Assembly: GCF_021025955.1 (NCBI RefSeq)
Contig: NZ_JAJNCL010000007.1
Coordinates: 186,001 to 250,000, forward strand
Direction: 5' to 3'
From: Rhodococcus qingshengii
Lineage (GTDB): Bacteria > Actinomycetota > Actinomycetes > Mycobacteriales > Mycobacteriaceae
DNA length: 64,000 bases
Below, one piece after another: positions 35,347 through 43,871 of the stretch. The number at the start of each line of letters is the position of its first letter. Positions within the stretch are counted from its first letter, which is position 1. The notes beneath the pieces are model-generated. The model was not told where the DNA came from. It saw only the letters and a program-made list of their open reading frames with translations, and ran no database searches. The position numbers were made by a program, and so were the translations under genes.

Positions 35347-35805
35347 CTACAACTCCCCGTCGAAGTGGGTGGCTACTCCACCGGTCAGTCGAGAAACCGT
35401 CTGCGCCGAGGTCGCGAGGACGACTCGGCTTGTCTCGAAGGTCATCTCGTCGCGTTCGGTGTCCTCCGATTCGGGATCCTCGGCCAGTGAGAAGTCGAGT
35501 TCCACCTCTCGATCGGTGCTGGAACAGACCGAGATCATCAGCCCGAGTCGTTCGTCGGTGAACGGTGGGAGCGACTTTTCGGGATGGAAGTCTGCGGCCG
35601 CGTGAAAGAAGAACGCCGCCAGCCGTTCGACAAACCCCTCATCCGTGTGTCGGCTGAGGTACTGATTGAACCGATCGGGGCTGAGCAGCCCGACGTCGAA
35701 AACAAGTGTGGGCACGTCGGATTCGAAGACAGTGGCGGGAACCGCATGACTGCGAAGGAAGACCGCTGCGCCGCCGTACCCCGGCAACCTGAACCCATCA
35801 CGCAT
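35347..35805 (-). CDS. Protein of unknown function, partner of the downstream gene
   Basis: 152 aa; ATG at 35805 with GGGAG 8 nt upstream. No signal peptide or membrane helix. It has a GFRLPGYGGAAVFLRSHAVPATVFESD beginning, a helical middle (DEGFVERLAAFFFHAAADFHP) and an acidic C-terminal third (DFSLAEDPESEDTERDEMTF). Separated from the next gene by 4 nt. Two small unknown soluble proteins expressed together suggest a complex. Function not recognised. Confidence 0.6.
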   Translation of the reverse strand: MRDGFRLPGYGGAAVFLRSHAVPATVFESDVPTLVFDVGLLSPDRFNQYLSRHTDEGFVERLAAFFFHAAADFHPEKSLPPFTDERLGLMISVCSSTDREVELDFSLAEDPESEDTERDEMTFETSRVVLATSAQTVSRLTGGVATHFDGEL

Positions 35806-35906
35806 CTGGTGTACTCCCGTCGCAGTGGTGTCCTGTCCACGCTAGGCCATTGCTCGGCCGCGTGCTGCCTACTCGAGTAGCCGGCTTGATGGAAGAATCA
35901 CCGCCT

Positions 35907-36866
35907 ATGACTGCTGTCCTGTACCCGCCCGTCGAACCGTATGAGTCCGGTCTGTTGGAAGTGGCGGATGGTCAGAGTCTCTACTGGGAGACCGTCGGGA
36001 ATCCGACGGGTATTCCTGTTCTCTATCTCCATGGCGGTCCCGGTGCGGGATGCACTGTCGGTGCCAGGCGCTTCTTCGATCCCGAAGCCTTTCGCGCAGT
36101 TCTGTTCGATCAGCGGGGCTGTGGGCGCAGTCTTCCTCTTGCGAGCAGTCCGGACGTCGATCTGACCGTGAACACCACGGCGCACATCCTCGGCGATATC
36201 GAGCGTCTTCGTGAGCATCTCGGTATCGAGCGATGGATCGTCACGGGACTTTCCTGGGGCGTGAGTTTGGGACTGGTGTACGCCCAGACGTTTCCCGAGC
36301 GGGTGATCGCGATGGCCTTGGGCGCGATCACCGGCGGGACGAGGGTCGAAATCGAGTGGATCACCCGCGCCATGGGCAGAGTGTTTCCGCGCGAGTGGGA
36401 AGAGTTCGTCGCGCCGTTGCCGGAGAAAGAGCGTGACGGAAACCTTCCCGCGGCATACGCGCGACTGCTCGCCGATCCGGATCCTGTTGTGCGGGAGAAT
36501 GCTGCGTTGCAGTGGTGCCGCTGGGAAGACGTGCATGTGTCGCTGATGCCTGGGTGGACTCCGAGTGTTCGATACCAGAATCCCGACTTCCGTCGAGTGA
36601 TGACCAGGCTGGTCACGCACTACTGGGCCAACGATTGTTTCCTGGCGCCGAATCAGATCCTGGACGGAATGGACCGTCTTGCCGAGATTCCCGCGATTCT
36701 CGTGCACGGACGGTATGACATTTCCGGGCCACTCGACACTGCCTGGGCGATCCACCAGCGGTGGCCGGGCAGTGAATTGGTGGTACTCGACGGCGCCGGG
36801 CATGGCGGCGGTGGATTCAACGAGGCAATCGTGGAAGCGCTGAATTCACTGGCTCATTCGGTCTGA
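35907..36866 (+). CDS. pip: Proline iminopeptidase
   Basis: 319 aa from ATG at 35907. An alpha/beta hydrolase of the S33 family: oxyanion region YLHGGPGAGC (about 43-52), DQRGCGRSLP, nucleophile GLSWGVSLGL (Ser about 114), and a late acid and base (HGRYDISGP, GAGHGGGGF). The HGGPG and DQRGCGRS motifs together are the proline iminopeptidase hallmark (EC 3.4.11.5), releasing N-terminal proline from peptides in the cytoplasm. Its 3' end overlaps the convergent TetR gene by 13 bp. Confidence 0.92.
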   Translation: MTAVLYPPVEPYESGLLEVADGQSLYWETVGNPTGIPVLYLHGGPGAGCTVGARRFFDPEAFRAVLFDQRGCGRSLPLASSPDVDLTVNTTAHILGDIERLREHLGIERWIVTGLSWGVSLGLVYAQTFPERVIAMALGAITGGTRVEIEWITRAMGRVFPREWEEFVAPLPEKERDGNLPAAYARLLADPDPVVRENAALQWCRWEDVHVSLMPGWTPSVRYQNPDFRRVMTRLVTHYWANDCFLAPNQILDGMDRLAEIPAILVHGRYDISGPLDTAWAIHQRWPGSELVVLDGAGHGGGGFNEAIVEALNSLAHSV

Positions 36867-37456
36867 TCGAGTGCCCCGGCGTGGGCCGCGGCGAGCGCGC
36901 CGGCAGCAGCACGATCGGCAACCGACCGGTCGACGGGTAGATCGGCGACCAGTAGTCGATAGTAGATGGGCGCGGCTACGGCCGCCAGAAGATCAGCGGC
37001 TGAGATCTTCTCGGAGATTTCCCCGCGTTCGACTGCTCGGCGGACCACGATGTCAGCCAGTTCGTAACGTGCGGAGTAGAACTCGCGCTTGAGTCTCGCC
37101 ACCTCGGGTGTGCGGACCGCGTCCGAGAACAGTGCGGCCACCAATGCACCGCCCGACTCGCTGGTCACCAGTGCGACTATCGATCTGGCCATCTCGCGCA
37201 GGTCGGATTCGATGGAACCGGTGTCCGGGATGGGAACGGTGGTTGCCGATATTTCGACGGCCGCGTCGGCCACCAACTGGGACAGTGTGCTCCACCGCCG
37301 GTAGATCGTGGTCTTGTGGACTCCGGAACGGGCGGCTATGTCCTCGATGGTCATCGCTGCAAATCCGCGTTCGGACAGTTCGGCCGCGGTGGCTGCCAGG
37401 ACGGCCTCGCGCACCCTGGCGCTACGCCCTCCGGGCCGTTGTGGTGTCGAGGTCAT
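36854..37456 (-). CDS. TetR-family regulator divergent to an alpha/beta hydrolase
   Basis: 200 aa; ATG at 37456. HTH: REAVLAATAAELSERGFAAMTIEDIAARSGVHKTTIYRRW, followed by an all-helical ligand domain. Divergent from the hydrolase at 37563, with a large perfect palindrome in the gap, so that hydrolase is its likely target. The 3' end overlaps the pip gene. Confidence 0.9.
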   Translation of the reverse strand: MTSTPQRPGGRSARVREAVLAATAAELSERGFAAMTIEDIAARSGVHKTTIYRRWSTLSQLVADAAVEISATTVPIPDTGSIESDLREMARSIVALVTSESGGALVAALFSDAVRTPEVARLKREFYSARYELADIVVRRAVERGEISEKISAADLLAAVAAPIYYRLLVADLPVDRSVADRAAAGALAAAHAGALDQTE

Positions 37457-37471
37457 GGGTCAACCTTATCG

Positions 37472-37538
37472 CAACAAGGTGTTGTGTTAGCTGGAGACAC
37501 GTGGTTCACTGAGCTAATGCAACTGATCGTTGCATTAG
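37472..37538. promoter_or_regulatory. Perfect palindromic operator between TetR and hydrolase genes
   Basis: CTAATGCAA (37514-37522) and TTGCATTAG (37530-37538) form a perfect 9-bp inverted repeat around 7 nt, 24 bp before the hydrolase start. A second, smaller one, CAACA-AGG-TGTTG (37472-37484), lies 15 bp before the TetR start. Each promoter thus has a candidate site. Confidence 0.7.
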
Positions 37539-37562
37539 AGATGATTTGAGGGGCGTTTTCCC

Positions 37563-38642
37563 ATGTCATACGAATTTCCTGTCGATCACCGAGGCCTCTT
37601 CGAAGAGCGCACAGGACAGTTTCTGAGCTTCGGGCTCCCCGTCTCGGATCTCGAGGAACTGCGCGCGTCCATCAACTCGACCTGGGCCGACGCGCCGGGT
37701 GGTTGGTCGTACGAGTGGTCGGCGCTGGCGGCGAAGTACTCCGCGGCCGGCAATCATTCCCTGGCAGCGATGATCTACGGAATCGCCAAGTTCCCGGTGC
37801 TGGCCAACGAATCCCGTCGACGGGCTCTGCGCAATCAGGTGGACGAATACGTCAAGGCAGCACCAGGATTCGGGCTCGAGTTCGAGCGTCGAATCCTGTC
37901 CCTGCCCTACCGAAACGGCGAGATCGAGCTACCGGTACACATCCTCTCGGCGGACGGACGGTACGAAGACGCACCCGTCCTGTTGCTCAGCGGCGGCGTC
38001 GACGGCTGGAAGATGGACATGCATCCGTTGGCCAGCGCGTTCGCGAAGAACGCCGGGGTGACGGTTGTTGCTTTCGATCAGCCGGGAACTGGTGAATCAC
38101 CCGTTCCTCTCGATGCTTTCGGCGACGAGGTGATCGACGGGCTCGTATCGACGGCTCGCGCTCTCGGCAACGGGCAGGTGGCGCACCTGGGAGTCTCCTT
38201 CGGCGGCAACTTCGCCGTGCGCTCGGGGTTGACCGGCGCCGTCGATGCGGTGATCAACATCGGTGCCCCGGTCAAGGGTGCGTTCGAGACCGCGAACGCC
38301 GAGCGCCTGGTCTACGGCATGGGCGACATCGTCGGAAACGCACTGGGTTTCGATGCCCCGGCAACCAAAGAGGCGCTGGTACAGGGTCTCCGTGCGTTCG
38401 ATCGCAGTGTCTTGATGACCGCCGACGACGGCCGGACCCCGATGCTTGTGGTCAACGGGGCCGACGACGTTCACATCCCGCTCTCGGACACAACACTCTT
38501 CGAAGAGCGCCCGAACACGCAGGTACACGTCATCCCGGATGCGGGGCACTGCGCAGTGACCAAGCTGCCCGAGTTGACGCCGATGATGATCGACTGGCTA
38601 CGAGATGCCCTGTCAGGAACCGCTCCACGAACCGGTAGATGA
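37563..38642 (+). CDS. Alpha/beta hydrolase (FrsA/DUF1100-like)
   Basis: 359 aa; GAGGGG lies about 12 nt before the ATG at 37563. An N-terminal helical cap of about 110 residues precedes the hydrolase core: LLLSGGVDGWKMDMHP, FDQPGTGESPVPL, nucleophile GVSFGGNFAVR, acid in VVNGADDVHIPL and base in DAGHCAV. Layout fits FrsA-like esterases and C-C bond hydrolases with N-terminal helical domains. Controlled by the divergent TetR through the palindrome at 37514. Substrate unknown. Overlaps the convergent EEP gene by 30 bp. Confidence 0.82.
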   Translation: MSYEFPVDHRGLFEERTGQFLSFGLPVSDLEELRASINSTWADAPGGWSYEWSALAAKYSAAGNHSLAAMIYGIAKFPVLANESRRRALRNQVDEYVKAAPGFGLEFERRILSLPYRNGEIELPVHILSADGRYEDAPVLLLSGGVDGWKMDMHPLASAFAKNAGVTVVAFDQPGTGESPVPLDAFGDEVIDGLVSTARALGNGQVAHLGVSFGGNFAVRSGLTGAVDAVINIGAPVKGAFETANAERLVYGMGDIVGNALGFDAPATKEALVQGLRAFDRSVLMTADDGRTPMLVVNGADDVHIPLSDTTLFEERPNTQVHVIPDAGHCAVTKLPELTPMMIDWLRDALSGTAPRTGR

Positions 38643-39734
38643 TCCGCCGCCGAAGCTGGCAAAACGATACGTCGCAAGAACGGCCTTGTGATCGGTCGGC
38701 CACGGCGTCGGTGAAGCGATGAAGTTGTCCTGGGAGTTCTCCTCCACTCTTTTGTTGTGCACGATCGTCTTTCGGGGTCCGATGATTCCGACAGATCCCA
38801 ACTTCAGGTCGGAAGCGCGGTCGGCGAAGATGTAGTCGATCCGATCGCGTTCATCTGCCTCGGGTGCCCAGGTGAGCTGTGAGGTGTCGACGTCGGGATT
38901 GTCGGACGGCCAGGTGAAGCCCGGGTGTGTAGCCGGGTTCGGGTACTTGCTGCGGTATGCATCGACAAATCCGGCTTGGTCGAGCAGACGGGTGGATTCC
39001 CATGGAATGACGACACCGTTGTGGTCGAACAGATTTCGCGTGCCGTCGGTCCAGTCCAGGGCCGACGGTTCGTTGAAATCGCCGCCGAGGATGACGGACC
39101 TGCCCTTCGCCCGTTCTGCGGCCGCATCGTCGATGAACGTCGAAATTGCCAGGGGTCGTCCCGAATTGACGTTCACACGCTGAACCGTCTCGGGGTCCGT
39201 GACCGGACCGGACGGCATCTTGTTCCAGCCGAACTCGGAGAACTCTCCAGGCTTGGGAACACCCGCGCCGTATCCGCGCGGTAGATAGGTCGCGTAGGAC
39301 GTGTAGGCCAGATGTGCCGAGTAAGCAGCGATTTGTTTGCCGTCGACCGTCACGACTGCCTTGATCATCGAGTTCAGGTCGGCTGTCTCCTCGATCGGAA
39401 ACTTGGAGAGAATCCCCACGTCGGAGGACGCTGCTCCGTAGAAGGTGGTTCCTGATTTGGTCAGCATGTCGGCCAATACAGTTGTCGCAGTGCCGGCTTC
39501 CGACAGGAGAACTATCGACGCCTGGGTCGAGATGATCATGTCGGCGATCAGCTGCAGGCCACCGTTGATCTTGGTTCCGCCGTGCCAGGTATTGAGGGAG
39601 AGCACTTTGATCTCCGTCGCGGGGTTCGCTCCTGCGACGGAGGCATTGGCACCCAAGGTAAATGCACTCGCGGTGACTGTCCCTGCGGCTACCGCCATCG
39701 CCTTGACCATCTGGCGGCGCGTCAATCCATTCAT
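38613..39734 (-). CDS. Tat-exported endonuclease/exonuclease/phosphatase-family phosphodiesterase
   Basis: 373 aa from ATG at 39734. The N-terminus MNGLTRRQMVKAMAVAAGTV carries a twin-arginine signal. EEP-fold motifs: VLSLNTWHGG (Asn), LSEAG, the catalytic GGDFNEPSALDW, RIDYIFADRA and the final PTDHKAVLATY (His). Exported members hydrolyse nucleic acids, inositol phosphates or sphingomyelin; the substrate is open here. The C-terminal GGGSSTGSWSGS is a flexible Gly/Ser tail similar in style to the tails of the Ig-repeat proteins. Overlaps the convergent hydrolase by 30 bp. Confidence 0.85.
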   Translation of the reverse strand: MNGLTRRQMVKAMAVAAGTVTASAFTLGANASVAGANPATEIKVLSLNTWHGGTKINGGLQLIADMIISTQASIVLLSEAGTATTVLADMLTKSGTTFYGAASSDVGILSKFPIEETADLNSMIKAVVTVDGKQIAAYSAHLAYTSYATYLPRGYGAGVPKPGEFSEFGWNKMPSGPVTDPETVQRVNVNSGRPLAISTFIDDAAAERAKGRSVILGGDFNEPSALDWTDGTRNLFDHNGVVIPWESTRLLDQAGFVDAYRSKYPNPATHPGFTWPSDNPDVDTSQLTWAPEADERDRIDYIFADRASDLKLGSVGIIGPRKTIVHNKRVEENSQDNFIASPTPWPTDHKAVLATYRFASFGGGSSTGSWSGS

Positions 39735-39867
39735 CAAATCCCGGCTCTCGTTGTCGTGTGCTCGAACCCCCCGGAAGATGATTACCATCGCTACCTAAAC
39801 GGACAGTTAACCAATTGCAAAATGGCAGATTTCCACAGAACACCGCGCGGGCAATAGTCTTCTGGTC

Positions 39868-41160
39868 GTGGTATTCAGTGAGCGTTTCCCCGGTAACAAG
39901 ACCTTCGCGAAGGTTCGTGTCCTGCCGCCGGTGGTGAAGTTGCTCCTTCTTTCGATGGTGCTGTTCAACATCGGGTTCTATCTGGTTGTCCCCTTTCTCG
40001 CGGTGCACCTTTCGGAGGACCTCGGATTCGCGGCCTGGATTGTCGGCCTGGTCCTCGGGCTCCGGATGTTCAGTCAGCAGGGCATGTTCTTCATCGGTGG
40101 AAGCCTTGCCGACAGGTTCGGCAAGCGTCCGATCATTCTGCTGGGCATCGCAGTTCGCGTGGTCGGCTTCCTGATGCTCGGATTGGCCGAGAGTATGGCG
40201 GCGGTGATCGTCGGTGTGCTTCTGGTCGGGTTCGCCGCAGCTCTGTTCGCACCCGCAGTGGAGTCGGCCAACGCCGAATACGGACGCGAACTCGAAACCT
40301 CAGGAGTCATGCGTCGTACGGATCTGTTTGCAGTGGAACAGATGTGCAGTCGTCTGGGAACCGTGATCGGTCCGGCGTTGGGTGCTGCTCTGTTGATGTT
40401 TCCGTTCTCGTGGACGGCGTCGAGCGCGGGGTTGCTGTTCGCGATCATGTGGGTCGGGTTCTTCATCTGGTTCCCGCGGCCGGGCGATGCCCACGACGGC
40501 CCGGTGTCGACCTATACGCTGCGCGACGTCTGGCGAAGCGTCCTGACCAACAACAACTTTCTGCTCTTCGCGGCGCTCTGCAGTTTTCAGCTGGTTGCGT
40601 ACAGCCAGCTGTACCTGATGCTTCCGGAACAGCTCGAGCGCGGAATCGGTTCGCAGTCGGCGCTGGGATGGTTCTACGTGGGCGCAGCGGTGTTGGTGAT
40701 CATCGGGCAGGGACCGACGGTCGCGGTTGCCCACCGCATCGGGCATCGACGCGCGATCACCTTCGGGCTTGTGCTCATTTCGGTGTCGTTCCTGGTTCCG
40801 CTGGTCACCGGCGTCGACTCCGCAGCTTCGGCGTCGACGCAGATAGTCGGTCTGGCGGTGTGGATCGGGCTGCTGCACCTGGGACAGATGTTGATGGTGC
40901 CGCCGATGCGAGACACCATTGCCATCCTCGGTCGTGAAAGCAACCTCGGAGCGCACTTCGGCATGCTCAACACGATCGGCGGTCTGCTCGCGCTCCTGGG
41001 AACCGTGGGAGTCGGATTCGTGTACGACCTAGTCGACAACGGCCACGCAGCGCCGGCGTCACCATGGGTGATCGTTTCGGTCTGCGTGGCCGTGTCGGCT
41101 GTGGTGTTGTGGGTGTGGTCCGGTCGAACGAAGGTTATCGACCCGCGATTGTCTGATTGA
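39868..41160 (+). CDS. MFS transporter
   Basis: 430 aa, GTG start. About 12 hydrophobic segments (first at VKLLLLSMVLFNIGFYLVVPF), with the family signature loop between helices 2 and 3 (GGSLADRFGKRPIILLG). Drug-efflux-type major facilitator; substrate unknown. The 3' end overlaps by 26 bp the convergent, apparently iron-controlled FecB-like gene, which may mean coordinated or antisense effects, but no iron box was seen upstream of the MFS gene. Confidence 0.88.
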   Translation: MVFSERFPGNKTFAKVRVLPPVVKLLLLSMVLFNIGFYLVVPFLAVHLSEDLGFAAWIVGLVLGLRMFSQQGMFFIGGSLADRFGKRPIILLGIAVRVVGFLMLGLAESMAAVIVGVLLVGFAAALFAPAVESANAEYGRELETSGVMRRTDLFAVEQMCSRLGTVIGPALGAALLMFPFSWTASSAGLLFAIMWVGFFIWFPRPGDAHDGPVSTYTLRDVWRSVLTNNNFLLFAALCSFQLVAYSQLYLMLPEQLERGIGSQSALGWFYVGAAVLVIIGQGPTVAVAHRIGHRRAITFGLVLISVSFLVPLVTGVDSAASASTQIVGLAVWIGLLHLGQMLMVPPMRDTIAILGRESNLGAHFGMLNTIGGLLALLGTVGVGFVYDLVDNGHAAPASPWVIVSVCVAVSAVVLWVWSGRTKVIDPRLSD

Positions 41161-42157
41161 TCTTTGCTACAAAATCTTCCAGCACAAACGGAATGGTGAG
41201 CGGGTTCGGCATGGACACCGCGTCACTGACGATGGGGTCCAAGCTGATCAGGCCGCCGGTCTTGACCACGTTCAGATTGGTGAACGCCGGCTGCGTCTCC
41301 ATCTCGGGGCGAGCCTTTTCGTAGTTGTCGAAGAGCAGGTAGTCGCACTCGAGGAGGTCGTAGTTCTCGGCGGAGATCTCGTAGTTCAGCTTGCCCGCGA
41401 ACCGATCCTTCAGTGCGGCAGGAGCCGTGAATCCCAATTGCGTGAGCAGCTGAGCGCGCGCTGCCTCGGGGCTGAACGCTCGCAGATTTCCGTCGCTCCA
41501 GCGAATGACGAGAGCTGCTGTCTTGCCTTCGAACTGGGGGTTCTCCGCGCGGGTGCGAACGATGAGGTCTTCGACTTCCTGGACCTCCTGCTTTGCCTGC
41601 GCGGGAACGCCCACAGCCGTACCGATGCGGGTCGTGACTTCCTGCCAGGGCAGAACCCAATCCGTCTGATCGGCGGCGTGAAGCACAGTCGGCGCGATGG
41701 CGCTGAGCTGCTTGTACAGATCCTCGTCGATCGCGTTGTTGACGGCGATGATCAGGTCAGGCGCTGCGGCCACGATCGTTTCGATGTCGAAATCGGTGGT
41801 GGCGTTGGCCAATGGTGTCGGCTCGGCGCCCTGGACTGCCGAGTCGGCCCAGACTCCGATTCCGTCGTCGGTCGATCCCTTCCACACCGGGACCAGGACG
41901 GGAGTCAGCCCGAGGGAAAGCAGTACGTCTGCGTCGCCGATGCCGACCGCTGCGATGCGGCTGGGTGCCTGCCCGATGGTGGTGGAGCCGAACTTGTGGT
42001 CGATCGTCACCGGGAAGGCGTTGGCCTCGGCGTGAGCACCTTCGGTGCCGGGAGTGGATTCGTCCTTCGCGCTGTCGCCGCAGGCAGCAAGGGCAAAACC
42101 TGCTGCTGTGGCGAAGGTGACGGACAGCATGGCACGGCGGCTCAACATTGGGTTCAC
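41135..42157 (-). CDS. FecB-like iron-siderophore binding lipoprotein
   Basis: 340 aa from GTG at 42157 (GAGG about 6 nt upstream); an ATG at 42175 is also in frame. The twin-arginine-like LSRRAMLSVTFATAAGFALAACGDS contains a lipobox (LAAC), so a Tat- or Sec-exported lipoprotein. Binding-protein fold: RIAAVGIGDADVLLSLGLTPVLVPVW, DIETIVAAAPDLIIAVNNAI. The iron box just upstream (42178-42196) makes ferric siderophore the likely ligand. No permease is adjacent, so it probably uses a transporter encoded elsewhere. Confidence 0.88.
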   Translation of the reverse strand: MNPMLSRRAMLSVTFATAAGFALAACGDSAKDESTPGTEGAHAEANAFPVTIDHKFGSTTIGQAPSRIAAVGIGDADVLLSLGLTPVLVPVWKGSTDDGIGVWADSAVQGAEPTPLANATTDFDIETIVAAAPDLIIAVNNAIDEDLYKQLSAIAPTVLHAADQTDWVLPWQEVTTRIGTAVGVPAQAKQEVQEVEDLIVRTRAENPQFEGKTAALVIRWSDGNLRAFSPEAARAQLLTQLGFTAPAALKDRFAGKLNYEISAENYDLLECDYLLFDNYEKARPEMETQPAFTNLNVVKTGGLISLDPIVSDAVSMPNPLTIPFVLEDFVAKINQTIAGR

Positions 42158-42177
42158 AGCAACCTCGGGTTTCATGG

Positions 42178-42196
42178 TTATGGGACCCTAACCATA
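42178..42196. promoter_or_regulatory. IdeR/DtxR-type iron box next to the FecB-like start
   Basis: Read on the minus strand, 13 of 19 positions match the iron-box consensus, with the core GGTTAGG intact. It ends 20 bp upstream of the GTG start, so IdeR-Fe would block transcription or the start region. Confidence 0.62.
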
Positions 42197-42236
42197 GTGG
42201 AGCGGCAGTGTCGGCAGGGTTTGTTAGTCTCCGCCC

Positions 42237-43064
42237 ATGACGGCGGTTCTCGACTACACATCAGCAGGACCGTTCACCCGCATCGACGGAGTGGACCCGC
42301 TCGCCCTCGAGTCACTCCCCACCGACCCCATGCAAATATGCCGGGTAGTGCCGTACCTGGTGGTCCAACCCACCGATGCGCGGTCGCTGAATCTGCCCAC
42401 CGACCGATTCGACGAAAACCAGATCCGGCCGGCAAGCGTTCTGCTCGAACGCCTGCTTGCGCTCGATCCGGCACCGGTGACCTCTGCCCGGCAACCCGAC
42501 AAGCGTCTCGTCGGAACCTGTCGGCACTTTGCAGTTTTGAGTTGTGCGTTTCTGCGCCATCGCGGATTTGCCGCGCGGGTCCGCTGTGGTTTTGCCACCT
42601 ACTTTCAACCGGGGCAGGGCGTCGACCATTGGATCACCGAGTACTGGGACGACGCCGGCAAGCGGTGGATCCGCATCGATTCGGAGATCCTCGGACAGAA
42701 CGTCCTTCCTCACGCCCATAACCTGCAGCCGGGAGAATTCCTCAGTGGTGGTGAGGCATGGCTGGCGTATCGACGCGGCGAGATGGACGGGTCCCAGTTC
42801 GGGGTGTACGGCACCCAGAACTGGGGGTCGGCCGAGATCCGCGGCAACGCTGTGAAGGACCTTGCCGCGATGAACAAGGTCGAAACCCTGCCGTGGGACG
42901 AGTGGGGTCGTATGACTGACGCCTACGACGGAAAGACCGGCTCCGACTATGACCTACTGCTGGACGATATAGCCGAGGTGTGCGCCGGCGACGATCCAGT
43001 TGCCGTGCGAGCGCTGTACGAGCACGAGGATTTGTGCGTGCCGGACAACCTGATTCGTTTCTGA
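42237..43064 (+). CDS. Transglutaminase-like cysteine protein
   Basis: 275 aa. The transglutaminase-like triad is visible: Cys in VGTCRHFAVLSCAFLRHRGF (about residue 95), His in GVDHWITEYW (about 131) and an Asp about 15 residues later (IRIDSE). No signal peptide. Such proteins act as cysteine proteases or peptidoglycan/peptide amidases, or have lost activity; no substrate is indicated. The start lies 12 nt before the ComB-like gene's upstream neighbour end, giving a probable two-gene unit with 43077-43871. Confidence 0.78.
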   Translation: MTAVLDYTSAGPFTRIDGVDPLALESLPTDPMQICRVVPYLVVQPTDARSLNLPTDRFDENQIRPASVLLERLLALDPAPVTSARQPDKRLVGTCRHFAVLSCAFLRHRGFAARVRCGFATYFQPGQGVDHWITEYWDDAGKRWIRIDSEILGQNVLPHAHNLQPGEFLSGGEAWLAYRRGEMDGSQFGVYGTQNWGSAEIRGNAVKDLAAMNKVETLPWDEWGRMTDAYDGKTGSDYDLLLDDIAEVCAGDDPVAVRALYEHEDLCVPDNLIRF

Positions 43065-43076
43065 GATGCTGGTGCG

Positions 43077-43871
43077 ATGAATCCGGAGCATCGCCAACTC
43101 GAGTACGGACTTCGATTCGACTGGGGCCTGCGCGGCGCCGAAGCAATTGCTGTCGGCGTCGATGTGGCAGTGGTCGTAGACGTTCTCTCGTTCACAACGA
43201 CGCTGAGCGTAGCCGCCGACGCGGGAATCGACGTACTTCCCTTTTCCTGGAACGACGAGAGCGCTGTCGATTACGCGCGTGATGCCGATGCGGTCCTTGC
43301 AGTACGACGAAGTGTGGCCAGGGAGGGGCAGATCAGTCTGTCTCCCAGGACGATTCGCGAGTCCGAGGTGCCGAGTCGGCTGGTACTGCCTTCGCCGAAC
43401 GGGTCGACTATCGCGTTTGCGTTGGCGTCCCAGGTTGCGGTGTGTGTCGGCGCTTCATTGAGGAACGCTTCCGCCGTCGCTGATTGGATTGTGCACGAAC
43501 ATGGTCCGGGATCGCGGGTTGCGATAGTCGCATCCGGGGAGAAGTGGCCCGGTGGAGAGTTGCGTCCTGCGGGGGAGGATCTGTGGGGCGCCGGTGCGGT
43601 TGTCACGGCGTTGACCGCGGCTGGTTGGGACGGCCACGTATCGCCCGAGGCGCGGATGGCGGCGGATGCGTGGGCGGCGGTGGCGGATTCGTACGAGGAC
43701 CGCCTGCGGGACTGTGCCTCAGGACGCGAGTTGATCGTCATGGGGTTTCCACACGACGTCGCCATCGCCTCGGAACTCGACGACAGCGACACCGTACCTG
43801 TTCTCGAAGAACGTGTGTTTCGCGGTCAGCGCACCGGGCGTCGGTTGAACAAACTCCGCGCCCAGAGGTAG
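43077..43871 (+). CDS. comB: ComB-like 2-phosphosulfolactate phosphatase family protein
   Basis: 264 aa, 12 nt after the transglutaminase-like gene. Family features: VAVVVDVLSFTTTLSVAADAG, LPSPNGSTIAFAL, ASLRNASAVADWI, GEKWPGGELRPAGEDLWGAGAV. In methanogens ComB removes phosphate from 2-phosphosulfolactate in coenzyme M synthesis; actinobacteria lack coenzyme M from this route, so the bacterial role is unclear. The 3' end overlaps the convergent ABC permease gene by 46 bp. Confidence 0.82.
   Translation: MNPEHRQLEYGLRFDWGLRGAEAIAVGVDVAVVVDVLSFTTTLSVAADAGIDVLPFSWNDESAVDYARDADAVLAVRRSVAREGQISLSPRTIRESEVPSRLVLPSPNGSTIAFALASQVAVCVGASLRNASAVADWIVHEHGPGSRVAIVASGEKWPGGELRPAGEDLWGAGAVVTALTAAGWDGHVSPEARMAADAWAAVADSYEDRLRDCASGRELIVMGFPHDVAIASELDDSDTVPVLEERVFRGQRTGRRLNKLRAQR

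Noticed and set aside
41438-42721. Large plus-strand frame opposite the FecB-like gene
   Set aside because: The minus strand has lipobox and binding-protein motifs; the plus frame joins two genes' antisense and has no domain.
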